Source of the DNA: Bacteroidota bacterium
GTDB lineage: Bacteria > Bacteroidota > Ignavibacteria > Palsa-1295
Direction: 5' to 3'
DNA: 64,000 nucleotides
NCBI GenBank assembly: GCA_030706745.1
Contig: JAUZNX010000001.1
Location: 186,001-250,000, forward strand
Below the pieces are notes generated by a model. That model was not told where the DNA came from, ran no database searches, and saw nothing but the letters and a program-made list of their open reading frames with translations. Within the stretch, counting starts at the first letter, position 1. Every line of letters begins with the position of its first letter. Below, piece after piece: positions 27,136 to 36,735 of this stretch. A program made the translations under genes and the position numbers.

Positions 27136-29202
27136 ATGACCGCCGGCACAATGCAGTATCCCCAGACCCGCAAGACCGAGCAATATGACGATTACTTTGG
27201 TACAATCGTCCACGATCCCTACCGCTGGCTTGAAGCTGAGAGCGCAGAAGAGGTGGCCGCTTGGGTACGCGAGCAAAATGCACTTTCGGAGTCCTACTTC
27301 GAGGCGATTCCTGGCCGCGATACATTGCGTCGACGCATTGAGCAGCTCTTAAATTATCCAAGATACAGCGAGCCTCGCAAGATCGGCGACCGGTACTTCT
27401 TCCTGCGTAATGAAGGTCTTCAAAATCAGCCTGTTCTCTGTGTCCAAAATGATCGAGATTCGGCGCCGAGCGTTTGTCTCGATCCGAACACCTTCTCGGA
27501 GGATGGGACGAAAGCGTTGGCGTCGGTTACATATTCTCGTGACAAGCGTTATTTGGCCTATGCCGTATCAGACTCAGGTTCGGACTGGACTCAGATATTC
27601 GTTAGGGATCTGGTAACCGGTCGGGACCTTCCAGATCGAATCGAGAGAGTTCGTTACAGCCCACCGGCATGGCATCGTGATGGATTTTTCTATTGCGCTT
27701 ACGATCGCGCACCAGCCGACCTCACGGGTTTGGTCACCAGCCTGACCCAACGCCCAAAGATTCTTTACCACCGCCTCGGCACCGAGCAGTGCGATGACAT
27801 GCTGGTGTATGAGAATCCGTCGAAACCGGAGCAGGTTCTTTTGGTAAGTGCCACAGCAGATGAAACGCTGCAGTTTCTTCTCGTTTGGCAAGGCACGGCA
27901 TTCGGAAATCTTCTCTACGTTCGGGACTCGCGGATGCCGGGTGCATCGTTTGAGCCATACTGTACGGAGCCGGGGCACATCTTTAACCCGTTGGAAGAGG
28001 TCGATGGCGAGATCATCCTCCTAACGGACCATGGAGCGCCAACCTCAAAAATCGTCGCTGCGGATCCAGCCGACAGCGATCCCGCCAACTGGCGTACGAT
28101 CGTACCTGCCAGAGACGAAGCCATCGAAGATGCACGAGTTGCAGGCGGCAAGCTCATTGTGACCTATTTGAAGGATGCATCGCATCACGCCGTTGTATAC
28201 GCGCTCGATGGCACACTGTTGTACGATGTCGATCTTCCTGGGATTGGCAGTATATCCGAATTCTATGGTAGGAAAGGGGATGAGACGGTGCTCTTTGAGT
28301 TCTCCAATTTCACAACACCACGGACGATCTATGAGTATGACATCACCGCCAATGTTTCGCGCGTCTTCCTGCAGCCTAATGTGCCGTTTGGCATCGATGA
28401 CTACATAACAAGACAAATCTTTGCCACAAGCAACGATGGGACGCGAGTGCCCATGTTCGTGGTCCATCGGAATGACTTGAAGCTCGACGGTCAGAATCCA
28501 ACGATTCTGAGGGCATATGGTGGCTTCAATAATAGCCTCAAGCCTGTCTTCAGCTCTGCGATTATCGCCCTTCTCGAGCAGGGCGGTATCTTCGTACAGG
28601 CAAATGTTCGGGGGGGTGGCGAGTATGGAGCAGCATGGCATGAAGCCGGTATGAAGTGGAAGAAGCAGAATGTGTTCGATGACTTCATCGCAGCCGCTGA
28701 GCACCTCTTTCAAGCTGGATACACGTCTCCCGATCGGTTAGCAATTAAAGGAAGTTCAAACGGTGGCTTGTTGGTCGGCGCCGTCATGACACAACGGCCT
28801 GACATTTGTCGCGTTGCATTTCCATCTGTTGGTGTGCTGGACATGCTTCGCTATCATTTGTTCACCGTAGGATGGGACTGGGCCTATGAATATGGCGTTA
28901 GCTCCAATCCTGATGAATTTGAATATCTTCATCGATATTCGCCGCTGCACAATATCAAGCCCGGGGTGAACTATCCCGCCACGCTCGTTCGAACTGCCGA
29001 CCATGACGACCGGGTCGTTCCTGCTCATTCATTCAAATTCACAGCCCGCTTGCAGGAATGCCAGGCAGGGTCGGCGCCTGTTCTCATTTCGGTCGCGACA
29101 AAAGCCGGTCACGGTGCTGGTACACCTCTCTCGAGCCTCATCGGGCAGACCGCTGATGATTTTGCGTTCCTCTTTCATGCTATGAATTGCACAAAAGCAT
29201 GA
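27136..29202 (+). CDS. Prolyl oligopeptidase family serine peptidase (S9A)
   Basis: 688 residues. The N-terminal YPQTRKTEQYDDYFGTIVHDPYRWLE and the seven-bladed propeller up to about residue 420 are typical of prolyl endopeptidase. The catalytic triad is Ser541 in GSSNGG, the Asp of DHDDRV (622-626) and His659 in KAGHGAG. Known enzymes cut short peptides after proline. No signal peptide is seen, so it is probably cytoplasmic. The start could also be ATG 27151 (MQYPQTRK). Divergent from recG. Confidence 0.93.
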   Translation: MTAGTMQYPQTRKTEQYDDYFGTIVHDPYRWLEAESAEEVAAWVREQNALSESYFEAIPGRDTLRRRIEQLLNYPRYSEPRKIGDRYFFLRNEGLQNQPVLCVQNDRDSAPSVCLDPNTFSEDGTKALASVTYSRDKRYLAYAVSDSGSDWTQIFVRDLVTGRDLPDRIERVRYSPPAWHRDGFFYCAYDRAPADLTGLVTSLTQRPKILYHRLGTEQCDDMLVYENPSKPEQVLLVSATADETLQFLLVWQGTAFGNLLYVRDSRMPGASFEPYCTEPGHIFNPLEEVDGEIILLTDHGAPTSKIVAADPADSDPANWRTIVPARDEAIEDARVAGGKLIVTYLKDASHHAVVYALDGTLLYDVDLPGIGSISEFYGRKGDETVLFEFSNFTTPRTIYEYDITANVSRVFLQPNVPFGIDDYITRQIFATSNDGTRVPMFVVHRNDLKLDGQNPTILRAYGGFNNSLKPVFSSAIIALLEQGGIFVQANVRGGGEYGAAWHEAGMKWKKQNVFDDFIAAAEHLFQAGYTSPDRLAIKGSSNGGLLVGAVMTQRPDICRVAFPSVGVLDMLRYHLFTVGWDWAYEYGVSSNPDEFEYLHRYSPLHNIKPGVNYPATLVRTADHDDRVVPAHSFKFTARLQECQAGSAPVLISVATKAGHGAGTPLSSLIGQTADDFAFLFHAMNCTKA

Positions 29203-29234
29203 TGGCCAGCAAGAACCATACATCCTCCAAATAG

Positions 29235-30625
29235 ATGATCCCGGAATATCTTCAGCGCGAGATTTGGAAAGACCACGAGGCATTTCTCGTCCGGCCACTC
29301 GTGCTGGCCGATGGCTCGCCGCTCTCCATCCTCGAGATAGGCCGCGAGAACGAGCACCGCGGCGGACCGGACTTTCTCGGTGCCCGGATCGCAATTGACA
29401 GCCTTGCGATCGCGGGTGATGTAGAACTCCACACCAATGCCAGCGGCTGGCACGAGCACAAGCATCACACCGATGCGCGGTATTCCAATGTCGTGTTGCA
29501 TGTTGTACTCAATGGTGAAGAACTCGAGGCCGGACCGCCAGTGCCGACGCTCGTGCTGGCGTCCAATCTCGCGCTTGACCAGACTGCGCTGTGGGATGCG
29601 CTCTTTCGAAAGATGTATGATCGATCGCCGGAGCTGCCTTGCTTTCCGCACAACCTGATCGTACCAATGCGCTATAAGCGCAAGGTGATCGAGAGTTTTG
29701 GCGAGGCGCGATTGGACGAACTCATCGATCGCGTGGCTCTGCAAGATTCCGAAATCATCAGTACATCTACCATCCTCGAACGCGTCTATCAACTCACGAT
29801 GGACGCGCTCGGGTATTCTCAAAACCGTATACCGTTTCGGGAGCTCTCGGCACTCGTGCCGCTCCAGCACCTGCAGTTCGTGCGAGCTAATTCGTTACCG
29901 CAACTGCGGCTTACATACGAAGCATTGTTTTTCGGTGCTGCCGGATTGCTCGCGAAGCCTTCCGAGGCATTCGACGCAGAAGCGAACGAATATCTTCTTG
30001 ACCTTCAGTCTCGGTGGCATACGCTCCAGGTCGTGCTGAGTTTGCCCGAAACCCTTGCGGAAAACGACTGGGCATTTTTTCGGATTCGACCGGCCAACAG
30101 TCCACGTCGACGGCTTGCGCTTGCCGCGTTGCTGGCGGAGAAATATTTTGGTCGACCAGAATGGGATTTCCGCGATGATTTCTTTGCAGGTGGTCCAACT
30201 GTGACCCTTGGCGACAGTCCATTCTGGGAGCGACGGTCATCTTTCGCAACACCTCCCTTGACGGAGGCACAATCACTTCTGGGCGAGGAGCGCTCCTCGG
30301 GGATTTGGCTGAATGTGGTGCTGCCTGCGAGAATTGCACAGGCACGGTCACAGAAGGGGGCAAGCAGGCAGTCTGCTTCGTCCACCGCCACATCCCCAAG
30401 TGAAAAGTGGCTGCGCAATCAATGGGGAGAATCACGTACCCGGAGCAGTGCCGAATATCTGAATGTCATTCGCCAGGAACTTCTCGAAGGCGAAGGCGTT
30501 GTGAACGTCCGCTCCGAACAAGGCGCCCTGCTGCTGAAGCGAAACTTCTGCGATACGGCCCGCTGTTCTGAGTGCCCTGTTGGCCACCGCCTTTCTGAAA
30601 AGGGATGGAACAAGGGCAAAATATC

Positions 30626-30635
<10 letters not shown>
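29235..30635 (+). CDS. DUF2851 family protein
   Basis: 466 residues. The family signature is at the N-terminus: PEYLQREIWKDH near residue 3-14, LEIGRENEHRGGPDFLGARI (about 33-52), GDVELHTNASGWHEHKHHTD and YSNVVLHVV. A C-terminal Cys cluster (CDTARCSECPVG) may bind a metal. DUF2851 is common in Bacteroidota and Chlorobiota; its function is not known. The last ten bases, including the TAA stop, lie inside the tRNA-Gly gene. Confidence 0.85.
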
Positions 30636-30698
<63 letters not shown>

Positions 30699-30721
30699 CT
30701 GCGCATGTGCAATCATGCTTG

Positions 30722-30748
30722 AAAGCCGCTCGAATGAGCGGCTTTTTC
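30722..30748 (+). terminator. Rho-independent terminator after tRNA-Gly
   Basis: AAAGCCGCTC / GAGCGGCTTT stem of ten pairs with loop GAAT, then TTC. It ends just before the convergent gene at 30750, and the A-run on its left lets it serve that strand too. Confidence 0.85.
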
Positions 30749-30749
30749 A

Positions 30750-32174
30750 TTAGTATCTGGACTGATCGAAATTGAACCGCACCTCGAGCTGTAAGGAAGG
30801 ATCTTTCAGTAAGTAGAGAGTCGGGTAATGTTTGTCGAGGTTCATTTCCCGATTTGTTGCCGAGGCAAAAAGGCCCGTATTCTTCGCAGGCTCCCACGAG
30901 AAGCCGACATTGTAGAATGGATAAATAATTGCCGATAGTTCTGCCGGTTTGATCAGGTTGAGATCGAGCGATGTGTTTAGCGCGAACCTGTCGTAAAAGA
31001 ACCACTTCGAGTCGAGTTGCAGGTTATAACCGGCAACATCGCGGCCTTGATATTCGGTGAAGACCGCCCACTGACTGAATGGCCGGAAGAATTGCGTGAG
31101 CGGGTAGAGATATGGCCCAATCGTGGCACCGTACCCACCACTGCGATACTTCACGTCCTCGTTGATATAATTGTCGTTGAAGAGTGCGCCATAGTAGCGA
31201 TATTCCGCGCACGCTTGAAGCGAGAATCGTTCGGACTTGAAATGATCCGACGCTCCAGCGAGCAATGCTGATTTCGAAACAAGCGTGCCAACTGGCGACA
31301 GGGGATTGCGATATCGATATTCAGAATATAAATGGAGACTGTCGTTGGCGATACCTGTGGCAAGGGTCCAGCCGGTATTGCCCATGACAAATGGTACCGG
31401 CGTGGCATGAGTCAGAATAAACTCCTCCGTATCGCCACGGATAACCGTATCTAATAATCGCGTATCCCAAGTCTGCTTGTGCCATATATTATCGTAGCGG
31501 AACAATCCTCCCTCAACCCGAGACCGCCAGCCGCCAGGTATCGGCACATCGTCCATACTTATAGTATAATCGATGGCATCGTTCGCGTTCAGGCCAATGC
31601 CTTCGAACATATCACCCATGTGGTAGTAATTGAGATGCAACGAATGCCATCCCAAGTGTCCGATAGTACCTGTTGCATCGACATTGTAGAGAAGGAGGCC
31701 ATTGAGTGCTCTGAGGTTTGTGAAATTGCCGGAGGTGATGTGAAAATCGAAGTGGTTCGCAAGAATTAATATAGAAGTATCCAACGCGAACGTGATTCGT
31801 GGATAAACGATAATATTCTTTGTCGAATAAACTCCGTACGACGACCCACGATGCTCTGCGATGATATCACCAAGAAGATGGATGCCCGGCAAGATCGTCC
31901 CATTGGCGAAGAGATCGAGTTCCTGTGCCCCATGATAGAGCGGTGCGTCGGTGGCATTATAATAATACGTTGGACCGAATGGCCCCTGACCATACGGTTC
32001 TGGGATCACCGCGGGGATAGCTTTCGCGTTTAAGATTGGTGGATATGCCGGAGCGTGTTTCAGGAGAACACCTGAAAGGGCAAATTCTATGGTTGGATGC
32101 CATGCGGTATCTTGCGCGGAGGCAAGCGAGGACAAGGAACTGATGAAAGCGGCTAGTACGAGGGTCCGATTCAT
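30750..32174 (-). CDS. Predicted outer-membrane beta-barrel protein
   Basis: 474 residues from ATG 32174, with signal peptide MNRTLVLAAFISSLSSLASAQ; an upstream extension in the frame overlaps the divergent gene and is rejected. The sequence alternates strands rich in Tyr, Gly and Trp across the whole length, and ends in a strand LEVRFNFDQSRY like many outer-membrane barrels. Strands with YNVDATGTIGHLGWHSLHLNYYH recall capsule-assembly Wzi-type proteins, but similarity is not strong enough to name. No partner gene is nearby. Confidence 0.65.
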   Translation of the reverse strand: MNRTLVLAAFISSLSSLASAQDTAWHPTIEFALSGVLLKHAPAYPPILNAKAIPAVIPEPYGQGPFGPTYYYNATDAPLYHGAQELDLFANGTILPGIHLLGDIIAEHRGSSYGVYSTKNIIVYPRITFALDTSILILANHFDFHITSGNFTNLRALNGLLLYNVDATGTIGHLGWHSLHLNYYHMGDMFEGIGLNANDAIDYTISMDDVPIPGGWRSRVEGGLFRYDNIWHKQTWDTRLLDTVIRGDTEEFILTHATPVPFVMGNTGWTLATGIANDSLHLYSEYRYRNPLSPVGTLVSKSALLAGASDHFKSERFSLQACAEYRYYGALFNDNYINEDVKYRSGGYGATIGPYLYPLTQFFRPFSQWAVFTEYQGRDVAGYNLQLDSKWFFYDRFALNTSLDLNLIKPAELSAIIYPFYNVGFSWEPAKNTGLFASATNREMNLDKHYPTLYLLKDPSLQLEVRFNFDQSRY

Positions 32175-32236
32175 AGGACAAGGGATTAGCGACGAACTGC
32201 TTTCGCAGTAAATGGTTATTACTCCTCGAATATAAC

Positions 32237-33463
32237 ATGGGTTCCACAGATCTTGCCACAGAACTGCAACAAGAGCGCTATGCGCTCTCATCGTTGCTCG
32301 AATTCGCGCGGACTCTGACGCCCGATCTTGGGCTGGAGGGCATTGTCCGTAGCGTACTCCGCACCGTGATGGGGACGTCGCTGATCAAGGAGGCATTCGC
32401 GTACCTGGCGATACAACATGATGGTCACGATTTCAAGCGTGTCGCACTTGCCGGGTTCAGCAATGAGGATTTGCCAAAGCAATTGGATGGCGATGGTTTC
32501 GATCGAATGCTCGCTGACAAGACCCGCCCCTATACGCTCGTGCCACTGGTAGGCGCGAATGGCACTGACACGATCCATACTGCAGGCTATCTTGGTGTTC
32601 TCGGACTTGGAAAATCGATCAACCCAAATCTGCGTGACGAATCCGAAGCAACCTATCTCGCATCACTTGCCACACTAACTTCGATCGCCCTGACGAACGC
32701 GCTGCTATTCGAGCGCGAGAAACAGGCTACCGTCGAGCGCGAGCGGATTGAATCCGAACTGCGTCTTGCCCGCGAGATTCAGCAGTCTCTCTTGCCGCAG
32801 ACTCTGCCACAACTTTCAGGTGCAGAACTTGCGGCAGTTAGTCGACCTTCGGAGTGGGTCGGCGGCGATTACTACGATGCTATCCAGTTGGGCGAGAATC
32901 GCATTTTGATTTGTGTTGCGGATGTAGTCGGCAAGGGCATCGGAGCAGCACTAACGATGTCGAACTTACAGGCCGCACTCCGTGCCCTGGCGGCAATGCT
33001 CCGAAAGGGACAGCTCAGTCTGGTCGACGTCGTCAAAGAACTGAATCGGCTCATGACCGAAAGCACGGCACCCGAGCGGTTCATCACCGCCGCGTTTGCA
33101 CTGCTGGATGTTGATGCTCATGAGATCGAGTCCATCGTGTGCGGCCATCCGAATCCTGCGATTGCCATGCCGAACGGCACCGTGCACAGCATGGAAAGCA
33201 CTGGTATTCCGCTTGGAATCATCGCGACGTTCCCGTATGAATCTCGGAACTACAAACTCGAGTCAGGGTCCCTGCTCTTCTTCTATACCGACGGGCTCTC
33301 CGAAGCCCGGTATAGTGGGGAGTTCGTGGGTGCAAAAGGCGTTGAAGAACTGCTGCAACACCCGGCGCTGCGTGGCGATTTGCAGCGGACACTCGAGCGA
33401 ATCGTTGCATCTCCACAACTTACGATCGAAGATGACATTACGGTTCTAGCAATTAGGGTTTGA
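32237..33463 (+). CDS. GAF-SpoIIE phosphatase (RsbU-like PP2C)
   Basis: 408 residues. The N-terminal part (about 15-165) is a GAF sensor domain, followed by a helical linker with ERERIESELRLAREIQQSLLPQ, the usual opening of RsbU-type proteins. The PP2C-type phosphatase domain (about 195-408) has VGGDYYDA, CVADVVGKGIGAALTMS, FITAAFALLD, GHPNPAI, LFFYTDGLSEAR and EDDITVLAIRV, with the metal-binding Asp residues kept. Such proteins dephosphorylate anti-anti-sigma factors (STAS domain) in stress signalling. No STAS or RsbW gene is nearby. The stop codon overlaps the start of the intergenic repeat at 33462. Confidence 0.9.
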   Translation: MGSTDLATELQQERYALSSLLEFARTLTPDLGLEGIVRSVLRTVMGTSLIKEAFAYLAIQHDGHDFKRVALAGFSNEDLPKQLDGDGFDRMLADKTRPYTLVPLVGANGTDTIHTAGYLGVLGLGKSINPNLRDESEATYLASLATLTSIALTNALLFEREKQATVERERIESELRLAREIQQSLLPQTLPQLSGAELAAVSRPSEWVGGDYYDAIQLGENRILICVADVVGKGIGAALTMSNLQAALRALAAMLRKGQLSLVDVVKELNRLMTESTAPERFITAAFALLDVDAHEIESIVCGHPNPAIAMPNGTVHSMESTGIPLGIIATFPYESRNYKLESGSLLFFYTDGLSEARYSGEFVGAKGVEELLQHPALRGDLQRTLERIVASPQLTIEDDITVLAIRV

Positions 33464-33669
33464 ACCATGACTACCCGGATTTAAGGGGATGTAGCAACCA
33501 TGGTTGCCAACTGCAGACAATTGTCGGGACGTTGTCATCCTTAAGGATTTATCTACATCACTATTCCAAAATTGTTTTGACGGCGTATTCCTCAGCGAAC
33601 TCGTGTTCTCTGAATTCACAATCCGATAGACTGTCCACATAATCCCCTTAATCAGCGAAATCGTGGTTC
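33462..33669. repeat. Gene-boundary inverted-repeat element, copy B
   Basis: The ends are GAACCATGACTACCCGG on the left and, read on the other strand, GAACCACGATTTCGCTG on the right; both run into ATTAAGGGGAT or TTTAAGGGGAT. The element starts inside the SpoIIE-phosphatase stop codon (TGA, 33461-33463) and ends inside the first codons of dxr (GTG at 33663). A 20-base internal stretch around 33499 has TAGCAACCATGGTTGC, itself a palindrome. Confidence 0.7.
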
Positions 33670-34850
33670 TCTCCTTATTTGGCTCGACTGGCTCCATCGG
33701 CGTCAACACGCTCGACGTCGTTCGTCGTAGCCCCGATCGATTTCACATGCAATATCTTGCGGCGCACAGTCGGGTTGAATTGCTGGCCGAACAGATTGCG
33801 GAATTCCGTCCGAAGGCCGTAGCCGTTGCAGATCCTGCTGCTGCTGAGCGTCTGCGCGCGATGCGTCCGAACTGCGAAATTCTCGCAGGTCCGGAAGGCT
33901 TGCGCGAGATCGCTGCTCGCAACGATTACGACACATTCGTGGGTGCGCTCTCCGGGTTTGCGGGACTCGCCGGAACGGTTGAAGCGATCAAGCAAGGCAA
34001 GCGGATTTGCCTGGCGAATAAAGAGTCGCTCGTTGTGGCTGGCGAAGTAATCACACCGCTGGCCGCACGCACCGGCAGCGAGATTCTTCCGATTGACTCC
34101 GAGCATTCTGCAATCTATCAGTGTCTCCTTGGCGAAACACCCGAGAGCATTCATCGCATCATCTTAACTGCCAGTGGTGGCCCGTTTCGAACGTGGTCGC
34201 GTGAACGCATGGAATCCGTTACGGTCACAGAAGCCTTGCGGCATCCGAACTGGGTCATGGGTCGCAAGATCACGATCGACTCGGCAACGCTGATGAACAA
34301 GGGACTCGAAGTCATCGAAGCACGTTGGCTGTTCGATGTGCCGATCTCGAAGGTCGATATCGTGGTGCATCCGCAATCGATCATTCACTCGTTCGTCGAA
34401 TTTGTCGATGGCAGCATGAAAGCACAGCTTGGCCGCCCGGATATGCGCCTGCCGATCCAATACGCGCTCGGGGCCCCGGACCGATTGCCAATTGCCTACG
34501 ACCGACTCGATCTTGCCACTTGCGGTCCACTCGAGTTCGAGCCGCCGGACGCCGAGCGATTTCCATCGCTAAAGCTTGCGCGATCGGCAGGTGAGCAAGG
34601 CGGGTTATTCCCGTGTATCCTGAATGCCGCAAATGAAGTCGCCGTTCAGGCGTTTCTGGACGGGAAACTGCGGTTTGCCGATATTCCCGTGCTCATCCAG
34701 GCTGCCCTTACAATGGCCGATGGCCTGACAGCCAATGCGCTTTCTGGCGCAAGTGCCGATCTCGCTCTGGAGCGTATTTTCGCCTGTGACGCGCGGACCC
34801 GTGGAATGGCGCTGGAACTCATCGAAACTACTTTCAGTGTCCTAACGTAG
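33663..34850 (+). CDS. dxr: 1-deoxy-D-xylulose 5-phosphate reductoisomerase
   Basis: 395 residues, a normal DXR length. It makes 2-C-methyl-D-erythritol 4-phosphate from DXP with NADPH in the MEP isoprenoid pathway. Signatures: GSTGSIGVNTLDVVRR (NADPH site), LANKESLVVAG, PIDSEHSAIYQCLLGE (metal ligands), TASGGPFR, HPNWVMGRKITIDSATLMNKGLEVIEA and the NAANEVAVQAFL segment. The GTG at 33663 is the likely start because VLSLFGSTGSIG follows immediately. It is unusual that this start codon lies inside the end of an inverted repeat element. Confidence 0.96.
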   Translation: MVLSLFGSTGSIGVNTLDVVRRSPDRFHMQYLAAHSRVELLAEQIAEFRPKAVAVADPAAAERLRAMRPNCEILAGPEGLREIAARNDYDTFVGALSGFAGLAGTVEAIKQGKRICLANKESLVVAGEVITPLAARTGSEILPIDSEHSAIYQCLLGETPESIHRIILTASGGPFRTWSRERMESVTVTEALRHPNWVMGRKITIDSATLMNKGLEVIEARWLFDVPISKVDIVVHPQSIIHSFVEFVDGSMKAQLGRPDMRLPIQYALGAPDRLPIAYDRLDLATCGPLEFEPPDAERFPSLKLARSAGEQGGLFPCILNAANEVAVQAFLDGKLRFADIPVLIQAALTMADGLTANALSGASADLALERIFACDARTRGMALELIETTFSVLT

Positions 34851-35018
34851 CACTGCTTCGATAATCTAGTAGCGCACGGACATGCCGTGGCTGCGAGGAG
34901 AGACAATTGAGTAGAAAACGCTCACCCGAACTCTTGCTTCCCCGAGAGGGATCGTCAGGTTTCGCCCTCCTCGTATTGACATGTAATCAGACATTAGTTT
35001 AGTCACCTTTCGTAACAT

Positions 35019-36446
35019 TTGGAACATTTCATCCTCGGCGAAATCGGAACACTGCTCGCGCCCACGCTTAGCGTGCTCAGCGCGATCCTCTATTTCGTCA
35101 TTACGATTTTCGTACTTGTTAGCGTTCACGAATTCGGTCATTTTATCGCCGGCCGCATTTTTGGCATGCGGGTACCGATCTATTCCATCGGCATGGGCCA
35201 GCGTGTCTTTGGGTGGAATAAGATCGACGGACTCACCTTCGGAGGACTCCGTCCGGAAACGGAAATTCAGCTCACCGCCAATACCGATTACCGCCTTTCC
35301 GCATTGCCCATCGGCGGATATGCTAAAATCGAGGGCATGATCGATGAAACTCAGAGCGAGGCACTCCCCGCCGAAATTCAGCCCTGGGAATTCCGCGCGA
35401 AGCCCTGGTGGCAGAAGACGATCGTCATTCTCGCCGGCGTGATTATGAATACGCTCCTGGCATGGGGCATTTTCGCCGGACATAACTTCGCAATTGGTGA
35501 AGACATGCGCATGACCACGACCGTTGGCTCGGTCGATCATGCCTCGCAATCGAAAGCTGCCGGTGTCATGCCCGGTGATAAAATTGTCGCCATTGATGGC
35601 AAGCCGGTCGACAACTGGGAAGAGATTGGCCGCGATGCCATTCTCCAGCATGTCGGGAAGGATTTTGCGATCACATACACACGTGATGGTCGCGAGTTCG
35701 AAGTGGCGTATCACACAGCGAAGATGGCTTCGCCAGATGATATTGCCATTGCTCTCGGACTGACACCAATCGGCTACGGTCCACCGAGTATTGGCGAAGT
35801 CCTGAAGAACACTCCTGCAGAACATGCGGGACTTAAAGCTGGTGATGTCATCACCCACATCGAGGGCGACACCGTTGCTGGATCGGAATCGCTCATCGCG
35901 CACATCAGTGCCAATCCGCTGAAGCCGATTCCGTTGGAGTGGCGCCGTGAAGGACAGGTAATGTCGACAACTATCACGCCGGATGCCACCGGCAAGATTG
36001 GCATTCAAGTGATGGGCGCCCCCTACACTGGGCCCCGCAAACACGTCGATTATTCCATCCCGCAAGCCGCTGGAATTGGGTGGACTCAGCTTTCCACGTA
36101 TGCCGCGCTCACAGTAAAAATGATCGGCACGGTCATCACAGGAAAGACGCCTGTTTCTCATGCCCTTGGCGGTCCGATCAAGATTGCACAGTTGGCATCC
36201 CAAAGCGCGCAGGGCGGCTTCGAGTCCTTCGTGCTCTTTATGGCGCTGCTGTCGCTATCGCTCGCGATGCTGAACGTCCTGCCGATTCCCGCGCTCGATG
36301 GTGGACACTTGCTCATCATTCTGGTCGAAGCCGTGATCGGTCACGAACTCTCGCAGCGGTTCAAACTCGGATTCCAACGTGTCGGAGTGGCAATTCTCCT
36401 TTCGCTGATGCTCTTTATGGTCATCAACGATATCCGAAGCCTTTAA
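35019..36446 (+). CDS. rseP: RseP-type site-2 intramembrane protease
   Basis: 475 residues, with a TTG start (no upstream ATG). It is a membrane zinc metalloprotease that in known bacteria cuts anti-sigma factors within the membrane. HEFGH (residues 37-41) lies in the first transmembrane helix, the second metal motif is LPIPALDGGHL near residue 425, and two PDZ domains are suggested by VMPGDKIVAIDGKPV and LKAGDVITHIEGDTV (about 187 and 272). The gene follows dxr, a common neighbour in Bacteroidota and many other bacteria. It may act on the sigma partner encoded at 45817, which is speculation. Confidence 0.93.
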   Translation: MEHFILGEIGTLLAPTLSVLSAILYFVITIFVLVSVHEFGHFIAGRIFGMRVPIYSIGMGQRVFGWNKIDGLTFGGLRPETEIQLTANTDYRLSALPIGGYAKIEGMIDETQSEALPAEIQPWEFRAKPWWQKTIVILAGVIMNTLLAWGIFAGHNFAIGEDMRMTTTVGSVDHASQSKAAGVMPGDKIVAIDGKPVDNWEEIGRDAILQHVGKDFAITYTRDGREFEVAYHTAKMASPDDIAIALGLTPIGYGPPSIGEVLKNTPAEHAGLKAGDVITHIEGDTVAGSESLIAHISANPLKPIPLEWRREGQVMSTTITPDATGKIGIQVMGAPYTGPRKHVDYSIPQAAGIGWTQLSTYAALTVKMIGTVITGKTPVSHALGGPIKIAQLASQSAQGGFESFVLFMALLSLSLAMLNVLPIPALDGGHLLIILVEAVIGHELSQRFKLGFQRVGVAILLSLMLFMVINDIRSL

Positions 36447-36735
36447 CCCAGATTCCGCTGACTGGGCTTAGCCAATTCCCTCAGACACGCTATATATTTT
36501 TATATTACGTTTTGGGAAATTTTTCATGAACGACTTATGGTGTGTCTCATAGGTAGTTATCTGTTTTCCCATTGCCAATAGGCCCATATTGAGCCCATTC
36601 GTAATTCGTAATTGACGAAGAGGACCCCCTCCACCTAATATAACGAGGTTCGACCCATCCGGCATCGCAATTTTTGGATGAATTCTGCAAATAATCGTAT
36701 GGACGTGCGCGGCACGTCCCTGCACTTTCACCGGC
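36447..36735. other. Intergenic region between rseP and GNAT gene
   Basis: No gene is seen. The bases after the rseP stop (AACCCAGATTCCGCTGAC) resemble one arm of the GATTACG-type element but no second arm was found. The hairpin at 36701-36719 is listed separately. Confidence 0.4.
36701..36719. repeat. Palindromic repeat GGACGTGC-GCG-GCACGTCC
   Basis: Eight paired bases with a 3-base loop, 16 bases downstream of the leftward GNAT gene. The word occurs again near 49594-49614 with one change. No T-run follows, so it is more likely a dispersed palindrome than a classic terminator. Confidence 0.55.

Noticed and set aside
33446-33709. Leftward open frame across the inverted-repeat element before dxr
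   Set aside because: Its sequence is made of the repeat arms and the antisense of dxr and the phosphatase gene; no protein is expected.
34866-36203. Long leftward open frame (445 codons) opposite rseP
   Set aside because: Antisense shadow of rseP, whose HEFGH and PDZ features are clear.
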